A stretch of 37,606 bases of DNA. Origin: Gammaproteobacteria bacterium. Its GTDB lineage: Bacteria; Pseudomonadota; Gammaproteobacteria; Steroidobacterales; Woeseiaceae. Below are positions 31,412 through 37,606 of the stretch, piece after piece. A model generated the notes under the pieces. It saw only the letters and a list, made by a program, of their open reading frames with translations. It was not told the DNA's origin and ran no database searches. The stretch lies in the NCBI GenBank assembly GCA_030429005.1, contig JAUIDP010000027.1, forward strand, positions 1-37,606, given 5' to 3'. How positions within the stretch are numbered: the first letter of the stretch is position 1; every line of letters starts with the position of its first letter. A program made the position numbers and the translations under genes.

Positions 31412-32656
31412 CTATTCGTACCTCAATGCTGCCGCCGGGTTGACCAGTGCGGCCCGGCGCGCCGGGTACAGCGTCGCCAGTGATGTCAAAAGAAAAGCAG
31501 CCACGGCAATTACGACCACATCGGCTGTTTCGAGCTCGGACGGAATGCGGGTGACGTAAAACACATCGCCGGGCATGATCTGGAAACCGAGCGTCTGCTC
31601 GAGAAACGGAACGATCACCGGGACATTGATGGCCAGCACAACACCAAGGACCACACCGATCAGTACACCGGCCCAGCCGATAACAGCGCCCTGCACGAAG
31701 AACACCTTGACGACGCCGCTCGCCCGCATACCCAGCGTTCGCAGCACGGCGATATCATTGGTCTTGTCGGTCACGACCATCACGAGGCTGGCTACGATAT
31801 TGAAAGCCGCAACGCCGATGATCAGCGACAGGATCAGTGACATCATCATTTTCTCGATCCGAATCGCCCGAAAATAACTGGCATTCTCGATCGTCCAGTT
31901 GGTCGCCGTGATCCCGTCGCCCAGTTCGGCCGCGAGCGCATCGGCGACAGCGGGCGCGGCCATGACATCGTTTGCCCGAAACCGGATGGCGGCGCGGCCA
32001 TCGCCGAGCCCCAGGATTCCCGCAGCATCCGCGCCGCTGATCAACGCCAGGGACGCGTCATGTTCCTGCAGTCCGGCCTCGAACACACCGCTCAGCACGA
32101 AGCGCTCGAGCACCGGCTCCATCGTGCCATCCCCGACCGGCCGGGGTATCAGCAATACAATACTGTCGCCAACTCTCAGGCCGAGCTCAATCGCGAGGAT
32201 GCGGCCGAGAATCATGTTCCTCGAACCCGGTTGCAGGCTGGCAAGCTCGCCTTCCAGCAGGTTGATCGGCGTTTCGGCGAGCGTCACCTCGAACTCCGGG
32301 TCGATGCCATGTGCCATCACCGCCCGGAGCTCCCGTCCGGAGCGAATCATGCCCTCGATCTGTACCAGCGGGGCGGCGGCCACAATGTCCGCATTTGCTT
32401 CGATGCGGTCACGCAATGTCCGCCAGTCCTGGACTGGTCCTGCCGTGTGCGCGACCTGCCCGTGCGCTGCCATGCTCAACAAACGCGTACGCAACTCGCC
32501 TTCAAAGCCGTTCATGACGGACAGGATGACGATCAGCGCCGCCACACCCAACGCCACGCCCAGCAATGAAATCAGCGTGATGAAGGAGACAAATCGGGTA
32601 CGGCGCTTCGCCCGCAGGTAGCGAAGCCCGACAAACAGTTCGACGGGGTTGATCAT
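31412..32656 (-). CDS. Lipoprotein-releasing ABC transporter permease (LolC/LolE-like, first copy)
   Basis: A 414-residue permease with the same layout as its downstream neighbour: PVELFVGLRYLRAKRRTRFVSF, a first helix around residues 25-50, a periplasmic domain, and three C-terminal helices ending in ATLYPARRAALVNPAAALRYE. It is the first gene of the lol operon. The ATG at 32656 is used; a GTG at 32662 is also in frame. The two permeases share the N- and C-terminal motifs but differ widely in the periplasmic domain, as expected for a LolC-LolE heterodimer. The order permease-permease-ATPase differs from lolC-lolD-lolE in Escherichia coli. Confidence 0.92.
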   Translation of the reverse strand: MINPVELFVGLRYLRAKRRTRFVSFITLISLLGVALGVAALIVILSVMNGFEGELRTRLLSMAAHGQVAHTAGPVQDWRTLRDRIEANADIVAAAPLVQIEGMIRSGRELRAVMAHGIDPEFEVTLAETPINLLEGELASLQPGSRNMILGRILAIELGLRVGDSIVLLIPRPVGDGTMEPVLERFVLSGVFEAGLQEHDASLALISGADAAGILGLGDGRAAIRFRANDVMAAPAVADALAAELGDGITATNWTIENASYFRAIRIEKMMMSLILSLIIGVAAFNIVASLVMVVTDKTNDIAVLRTLGMRASGVVKVFFVQGAVIGWAGVLIGVVLGVVLAINVPVIVPFLEQTLGFQIMPGDVFYVTRIPSELETADVVVIAVAAFLLTSLATLYPARRAALVNPAAALRYE

Positions 32657-32751
32657 CGCCACGCATTAAACCACATCCGCCGCCGCCAGGCGCTAATTCG
32701 TGACCCGCTTCACAGTTTTGCACGAAGTAATAAAACCTTTTAAATCAATTG

Positions 32752-32780
32752 TTTCTAGCGGTCATTTAGAGTGATATAGT
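32752..32780 (+). promoter_or_regulatory. Candidate promoter of the small secreted protein gene
   Basis: TTTCTA (32752-32757), a 17-bp spacer, and TATAGT (32775-32780) preceded by TGA, an extended -10, make a plausible sigma-70 promoter. Transcription would begin near 32787, just before an AGGAG ribosome site at 32795-32799. Confidence 0.5.
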
Positions 32781-32807
32781 CAAGCGGCACTTTCAGGAGT
32801 AATGGTG

Positions 32808-33080
32808 ATGAACAAGCTGCGAAAATTTGCCCTGGTTGCACTTGCCTGTGGTCTTTCTGGGCTGGCCGGTGCCGATACGCTGGACATGCAAGGCGCCGAT
32901 GCGAAAAACAATGTCGGTCCTGCCAGCGGCTCCAGCCAGGCGAGCGTCGAGGCAACCTACGGCGCCCCGATCGCCAAGAAGGCGGCTGTTGGTGATCCTC
33001 CGATTTCCAGTTGGGAATACGAGGGCTTTGTCGTATTTTTCGAGTACGACCGGGTGATCCACTCCGTCAAGAAACGCTAG
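32808..33080 (+). CDS. Small secreted protein of unknown function
   Basis: A 90-residue protein with a signal peptide (basic KLRK, then FALVALACGLSGLAGA with likely cleavage after AGA, before DTLDMQG). The mature part is short and hydrophilic, then has SWEYEGFVVFFEYDRVIHSV near the end, recalling the small beta-strand repeats of SmpA/OmlA-like proteins, but I do not recognise a family with confidence. The ATG at 32808 is preferred over one at 32802 because AGGAG ends at 32799, giving an 8-base spacing. It has its own candidate promoter and a clear terminator, so it is a single-gene unit between the lol operon and mfd. Confidence 0.75.
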   Translation: MNKLRKFALVALACGLSGLAGADTLDMQGADAKNNVGPASGSSQASVEATYGAPIAKKAAVGDPPISSWEYEGFVVFFEYDRVIHSVKKR

Positions 33081-33105
33081 ACCGCGACCAACAGAAAAGC
33101 GACAG

Positions 33106-33138
33106 CGCCCGGGCGACGACGTCCGGGCGTTTTTTTTT
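33106..33138 (+). terminator. Rho-independent terminator
   Basis: CGCCCGG (33106-33112) and CCGGGCG (33123-33129) form a G-C rich stem with a 10-nt loop, followed at once by nine T residues. It ends the transcript of the small secreted protein gene and lies about 40 bp before the mfd start. Confidence 0.9.
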
Positions 33139-33176
33139 GTGTAATAATCGCGGGCCTTTTTCCGCCAGACCCCACC

Positions 33177-36100
33177 GTGGCCCGACCAACCCTCCTGTTC
33201 AGCAATTCGACAGTCCTGCCGCAACCTGGCGCAAACCAGGTCTGGGGCCGGCTGGTTGGCGCCAGCAACGCGCTGGCCCTGGCCGAGCTGGCAGCCGGGG
33301 CCGACCGGCCGATTCTCGTCCTCGCCGAAGATCCGCGGCATGCCGACCAACTCGAAGCAGAACTGCAGTATTTTCTGGGCAAGGATGTCGATGTCTGGCA
33401 CTTCGTCGAATGGGAAACCCTGCCCTGGGACAGTTTTTCCCCGCACCAGGACATCATCTCCGAACGGCTGTCCGTGCTGGCGCGGCTGCGCACACTGCGC
33501 CGCGGCGTCATTGTGGCAAGCGCCCCGGCGCTGCTGCAGAAGCTGCCACCGACAGGCTACGTTGCCGCCCGTTCGATAGCCCTTCGCACCGGGCAACAAC
33601 TGGCGCGGGACGACTTCATCGGCACGCTGCTCGAATCGGGCTATTACCGTGTACCGCAAGTCAGCGAGCATGGCGAACTCTCGGTACGCGGATCCTTGAT
33701 CGACCTGTTCCCGATGGGGGCAACCGAACCGGTACGAATCGACCTGTTCGATGACGAGATCGAAACATTGCGCCGTTTTTCTACCGATACGCAGTTGTCC
33801 GGCGACCAGGTCGATGAGATCCGTATCTTGCCGGCCCGGGAAGTGCCGCTGGATCCGGAGTCCGTCAAACGTTTTCGCACCGCCTACCGCGAACGCTTCG
33901 AGGGGCAGCCGGCCAGGTCGCGGGTTTACCGGGAAGTGTCCGACGGTATCGCGCACGGTGGCATCGAGTATTACCTGCCGCTGTTCTTCGAGGCGACAGC
34001 GGGACTCCTGGACTATCTGCCACAGGGCAGCCTGGTCGCCGCGCCGGCCGGATTGACGGACCTGCTGGAACAGACCTGGTCTGAAATCGAGGAACGTCAC
34101 CAGATCGCACGCCTGGACCCGGAGCGACCTGTGCTGGACCCGGTCGAGACCTTTTCACCGCCGGCTGAAGTCCTGCAAAAGCTCGGGGCGTCGGCGCAAA
34201 TCCTGTATTCGACACAGACCGTCAAGGCGCATGCCAACGCGGTCAATATGGCGACCCGGCTGCCGCCTGCACTTAAGATCGAGGCACGCTACGAGGATGC
34301 TGCCGCTGCACTGATGCGTTTCCTGCAGGACTATTCGGGCAGGGTCCTGTTTGCCTGCGATTCCGCGGGTCGGCGCGAACAACTGTTTGACATGCTGTCC
34401 GGCCGTCATCTCGATGTACATCGCGTCAATCTCTGGGAAGACTTCCTGGCTTCCGACAGCCGCATTGGCGTAGCCATCGCACCGCTGGAAAACGGTGTGA
34501 TCCTGCCGGACGCCGACATTGCGATCGTCGGCGAACAGCAGCTGTTCGGCGAGCGGGTCCGGCAACAGAGCCGGCGCCGTCGCGTCGAACGTGACCCGGA
34601 AACAATCATCCGCCAACTGAACGACCTCGAGGAAGGCTCGCCAATCGTGCACGCAGAATACGGTGTCGGGCGCTACCTCGGCCTCGTGACGCTCGAGGCC
34701 GGCGGCAGTATCGCGGAGTTCCTGCAAATCGAGTACGCCGATGGCGACAAGCTGTATGTGCCGGTACATGCACTCGACCTGATCACCCGGTTTACCGGCG
34801 CCGCCGCAGAAAACGCACCATTGCACCGTCTCGGCAGCGACCAGTGGGCCAAAGCACGGCGCAAGGCGATCCGCAAAATTCGCGACGTCGCTGCCGAGTT
34901 GCTGGATGTCTACGCAAGACGCGCGGCGCGGCGTGGCCATAGTTTTCACTGGCCGGAGGCCGACTACCGCGCTTTCGAAGCCGGCTTCCCGTTCGACCTG
35001 ACAGAAGACCAGGAGCGCACCATTGCGGAAGTGCTCAGCGATCTCGAGTCGGACCAGCCGATGGACCGGATCGTGTGCGGCGACGTCGGCTTTGGCAAAA
35101 CCGAAGTCGCCTTGCGCGCCACGTTCGCCGCGGTTCACGGCGGCAAGCAGGTGGCTATCCTGGTACCGACGACGCTGCTCGCCCAGCAACATGGACAGAC
35201 GTTCAGTGATCGCTTCGCCGACTGGCCGGTGCGCGTCGAAGTCCTGTCTCGCTTCCAGTCGGCACGCGCGACCCGGTCCATTGTCGACGGCATGCGCAAC
35301 GGCAAAGTCGACGTCGTCATTGGCACGCACCGGCTGCTGCAGCATACAAAAGACCTGCAGGACGTCGGACTGGTTATCATCGATGAGGAACACCGTTTCG
35401 GCGTGCGTCACAAGGAAGCCATCAAGGCGCTGCGCAGCCAGATCGATATTCTGACCCTGACGGCAACGCCGATCCCGCGAACAATGAACATGGCTCTCGG
35501 CGGCTTGCGTGACATGTCACTGATAACGACGCCGCCCGCCGAGCGACTGGCCGTGAAGACCTTTGTCACCGAGTGGAACGATGGCTTGATTCGGGAAGCC
35601 TGCCTGCGCGAAATCAAGCGCGGTGGCCAGGTCTATTTCATTCACAACCGCGTGGAAGATATCGCCAAGGTCAGCGAACGTCTTGGCAAACTGGTTCCCG
35701 AGGCCCGGATTCGAATCGGGCACGGCCAGATGCCGGAGCGCGACCTCGAGCAGGTCATGCTCGACTTCTACCATCGTCGCTTCAACGTGCTGTTGTGCAC
35801 TACGATTGTCGAAAGCGGCATCGACGTGCCGACGGCCAACACGATCATTATCAACCGCGCCGACCGCTTCGGCCTGGCGCAACTGCACCAGCTCCGTGGC
35901 CGGGTCGGTCGCTCGCATCATCGTGCGTTTGCCTACATGATTGCGCCGCCCAGGGCCGTCATGACAGCAGATGCCATCAAACGCCTGGAAGCCATCGACT
36001 CGCTCGAGGACCTGGGTTCAGGCTTCACCCTGGCGACGCACGACCTGGAAATTCGCGGTGCCGGTGAACTGCTCGGTGACACCCAGAGCGGCCAGATTCA

Positions 36101-36665
36101 GGAAATCGGGTTTTCGCTGTATACCGAGTTGTTGGCGCGCGCTGTGGAATCCCTGCGGAATGGCACCGACGTTGACCTGGAAAGCCCACTCAATGCCGGA
36201 CTGGAAATCAACCTGCACATACCCGCCCTGCTCCCGGATGACTACGTCCCCGATGTGCACTTGCGCCTGATCCTGTACAAACGCATTGCGTCCTGCACCA
36301 ATGCCGCTGAACTGCGGGAACTGCAGGTCGAACTGATCGACCGGTTCGGCCTGTTGCCCGAGCCGGCACGAAACCTGGTTCGGCTTGCCGGCATCAAGCG
36401 CAAAGCGGCCGCCCTCGGGATCGTCAAAATTGATGCATCTGCAAAAGGAGGTTTCCTGCAATTTGGCAGCGACAGCAATATCGACCCTGTCGCGCTGGTT
36501 CAATTAGTGCAAAATAGACCCCGGAACTACAAGTTGCAGGGTACACACCGATTGCAGTTCCGCGGCCAGTACGAAGACGTTGAACAGCGTTATGCCGGAG
36601 TAGAGGCACTCATCGAACAGCTCACCGGCAACCAGCCAGAGGGGAACCCAGGATCAAGCCAATGA
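33177..36665 (+). CDS. mfd: Transcription-repair coupling factor
   Basis: A 1162-residue DNA translocase that removes RNA polymerase stalled at lesions and recruits UvrA. The N-terminal UvrB-homology region (about 1-330), the RNA-polymerase-interacting domain (about 480-560, with ADGDKLYVPVHALDLITRFTG nearby), and the RecG-like helicase core are visible. In the core, Walker A is GDVGFGKTEVALRA (about 633-646), the DEEH box is IDEEHRFGVRHKE, and TATPIPRTMNMALGG and LHQLRGRVGRS follow. The C-terminal regulatory domain completes the protein. Start is a GTG at 33177. It is translationally coupled to the csiV-like gene by an ATGA overlap. Confidence 0.97.
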   Translation: MARPTLLFSNSTVLPQPGANQVWGRLVGASNALALAELAAGADRPILVLAEDPRHADQLEAELQYFLGKDVDVWHFVEWETLPWDSFSPHQDIISERLSVLARLRTLRRGVIVASAPALLQKLPPTGYVAARSIALRTGQQLARDDFIGTLLESGYYRVPQVSEHGELSVRGSLIDLFPMGATEPVRIDLFDDEIETLRRFSTDTQLSGDQVDEIRILPAREVPLDPESVKRFRTAYRERFEGQPARSRVYREVSDGIAHGGIEYYLPLFFEATAGLLDYLPQGSLVAAPAGLTDLLEQTWSEIEERHQIARLDPERPVLDPVETFSPPAEVLQKLGASAQILYSTQTVKAHANAVNMATRLPPALKIEARYEDAAAALMRFLQDYSGRVLFACDSAGRREQLFDMLSGRHLDVHRVNLWEDFLASDSRIGVAIAPLENGVILPDADIAIVGEQQLFGERVRQQSRRRRVERDPETIIRQLNDLEEGSPIVHAEYGVGRYLGLVTLEAGGSIAEFLQIEYADGDKLYVPVHALDLITRFTGAAAENAPLHRLGSDQWAKARRKAIRKIRDVAAELLDVYARRAARRGHSFHWPEADYRAFEAGFPFDLTEDQERTIAEVLSDLESDQPMDRIVCGDVGFGKTEVALRATFAAVHGGKQVAILVPTTLLAQQHGQTFSDRFADWPVRVEVLSRFQSARATRSIVDGMRNGKVDVVIGTHRLLQHTKDLQDVGLVIIDEEHRFGVRHKEAIKALRSQIDILTLTATPIPRTMNMALGGLRDMSLITTPPAERLAVKTFVTEWNDGLIREACLREIKRGGQVYFIHNRVEDIAKVSERLGKLVPEARIRIGHGQMPERDLEQVMLDFYHRRFNVLLCTTIVESGIDVPTANTIIINRADRFGLAQLHQLRGRVGRSHHRAFAYMIAPPRAVMTADAIKRLEAIDSLEDLGSGFTLATHDLEIRGAGELLGDTQSGQIQEIGFSLYTELLARAVESLRNGTDVDLESPLNAGLEINLHIPALLPDDYVPDVHLRLILYKRIASCTNAAELRELQVELIDRFGLLPEPARNLVRLAGIKRKAAALGIVKIDASAKGGFLQFGSDSNIDPVALVQLVQNRPRNYKLQGTHRLQFRGQYEDVEQRYAGVEALIEQLTGNQPEGNPGSSQ

Positions 36666-37390
36666 GAGGATTCAGACAAATCGGCGCATTGCTGCTCGCA
36701 GCAGCAGCCTGGCCGTGCATCGTCCTGGCGCAGGACGAACTGATCGACGAGGAGCAGGTCCCGGTCAAGTACTACACCGTCGAACTGATCGTGTTTACCT
36801 ATGAAGAAAACGTCGGCGTCGGCACCGAGGTGTTTCCACCGGAGACCGGTAGCGGCGAGATCGATGACATCGGCGAAGTCGCGGTCGTCGAAAAAATGCG
36901 CCGGCACCCGGATGCCGTTGGCCTGCGGCCGGTAATACTCGACGAAGATGACTTCACGATGGACGATTTAGCGAGGCGGCTCGAGCTACTGGATGCCTAT
37001 GCGCCAATCATGCACGTTGGCTGGACCCAGGCAGGCTTTCCGCTGGCGGATACCGATCCGCTTGAGCTGCCGTCATTCGGCGCGGTTCCGCCCGGCCTGC
37101 AGGGATCGTTCACGCTGTACCTGGCTCGTTACCTGCACCTCATTGTCGACCTGAGCCTGGATGGCGAGCCGGAGGAAGTTGCCATACAGTTTGACGACGA
37201 ACCCGCGTACTCGCTCGCGGATATTACGCCGCAGACAGGTCCGGTCTACTACCGGATACAGGAAGACCGCATCGTCAAGAACGGTGAGCTGCGTTACTTC
37301 GATCACCCGAAATTCGGCGTAGTCGCCAAGGTTACGCGCGTCGAACAACAGGACGACCCTGCTGCCGTGACGTTCAGTCGTCCTCGTTGA
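36662..37390 (+). CDS. csiV: CsiV family protein
   Basis: A 242-residue exported protein. The signal peptide (RGFRQIGALLLAAAAWPCIVLAQ) is cut before DELID. YYTVELIVFTYEENVG, then LRPVILDEDDFTMDDLARRLE, PIMHVGWTQAGFP, and the C-terminal FDHPKFGVVAKVTRVEQ follow the CsiV (peptidoglycan-binding, condensation-type) family pattern found next to mfd in many gammaproteobacteria. The start overlaps the mfd stop by 4 nt, so the pair is cotranscribed. It overlaps the convergent GGDEF gene by 17 bp at the 3' end. Confidence 0.8.
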   Translation: MRGFRQIGALLLAAAAWPCIVLAQDELIDEEQVPVKYYTVELIVFTYEENVGVGTEVFPPETGSGEIDDIGEVAVVEKMRRHPDAVGLRPVILDEDDFTMDDLARRLELLDAYAPIMHVGWTQAGFPLADTDPLELPSFGAVPPGLQGSFTLYLARYLHLIVDLSLDGEPEEVAIQFDDEPAYSLADITPQTGPVYYRIQEDRIVKNGELRYFDHPKFGVVAKVTRVEQQDDPAAVTFSRPR

Positions 37391-37606
37391 GCTTTTCCAC
37401 CAGCTGGTCGAGATACCCGCGCGCCGACGCGTCGCCGTCGGCGTCTGTCGACATCCCGACTTCAAAGCTAAGCGTGACAAATCTCGACACGCTCGAGCGC
37501 GGATGATGCAAGCCAAGTTCGCGTACGGAAGTAGCAATGCGTTCGGCGAACTCACGCACGCCGGTTTCGTCTGACGCATGTGACAACACGACGAGCTCGT
37601 TACTGT
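37374..37606 (-). CDS. GGDEF-domain protein, C-terminal part, degenerate active site
   Basis: The reverse strand encodes the last 77 residues of a gene that begins beyond the window. The segment NELVVLSHASDETGVREFAERI lines up with the region after the G-G-D-E-F motif of diguanylate cyclases, and LGLHHPRSSVSRFVTLSFEVGM lines up with the usual HSVSxxVTVSIGVA strand. The motif itself reads x-S-N-E-L, not G-G-D-E-F, and the signature IGVA is replaced by FEVG. A GGDEF domain with these changes should not make cyclic-di-GMP; it may bind it or serve as a scaffold. Its other domains are not visible. Confidence 0.65.
   Translation of the reverse strand, partial: SNELVVLSHASDETGVREFAERIATSVRELGLHHPRSSVSRFVTLSFEVGMSTDADGDASARGYLDQLVEKLNEDD

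Noticed and set aside
32793-35411. Two long reverse-strand frames (over 400 codons) opposite the mfd gene and its upstream region.
   Set aside because: They overlap mfd throughout, cross the small gene and terminator, and have no family pattern; codon bias of mfd explains them.
1-37606. CRISPR arrays, tRNA, rRNA and complete insertion sequences.
   Set aside because: No regular short repeats with spacers, no clover-leaf-like T-arm patterns in gaps, and no transposase apart from the integrase were seen by eye.

Overview
This window looks like the chromosome of a Gram-negative gammaproteobacterium. It carries the lipid A/Kdo export and synthesis genes msbA, lpxK and kdsB, an LolCDE-type lipoprotein release system, an ExbB/ExbD pair, comEC, mfd and a csiV-like gene, in an arrangement typical of free-living Gammaproteobacteria. 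The taxonomic call is inference; there is no rRNA or tRNA gene in the window to anchor it.

Layout. (1) 1-3432: the 5' part of a leftward POTRA/BamA-like outer-membrane protein gene, a large imperfect palindrome, then a tightly packed rightward GtrA / GT2 glycosyltransferase / ArnT-like glycosyltransferase operon for polyprenyl-linked sugar transfer to surface glycans. (2) 3433-6400: a decayed genomic island. It has two strong hairpins, a hairpin-rich leader with a perfect Shine-Dalgarno sequence, a tyrosine integrase whose last catalytic residues are frameshifted off, a PrtN-like small regulator, and gene scraps including the C-terminal end of a RelE/ParE-like toxin. (3) 6410-10574: an AhpD-like protein lacking its second redox cysteine, a Rieske oxygenase followed by an M29/NicX-like protein, and a divergent NhaC antiporter, with a palindromic operator candidate between the last two promoters. 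(4) 10578-17681: a probable sugar or polyol utilisation cluster with a PQQ dehydrogenase lipoprotein carrying a c-type heme domain, a Gfo/Idh/MocA oxidoreductase, a DUF1479 (YbiU-type) oxygenase, a PIG-L deacetylase and a NupG-type MFS permease. (5) 17843-21966: a nitric oxide defence module, nnrS-nsrR leftward and quinol-dependent norB rightward, with a 25-bp palindrome that fits an NsrR operator. (6) 22001-37606: conserved envelope and housekeeping genes: comEC-exbB-exbD-msbA-lpxK-kdsB leftward, a DUF2062 gene, lolC/E-lolC/E-lolD leftward, a small secreted protein gene with its own promoter and terminator, mfd-csiV rightward, and the end of a leftward gene for a degenerate GGDEF-domain protein.

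No CRISPR array, complete insertion sequence, tRNA or rRNA gene was seen. The least ordinary parts are the decayed island with its structured leader, the large palindrome at 480-550, and the PQQ dehydrogenase / PIG-L / DUF1479 cluster, whose substrate cannot be read from the sequence.
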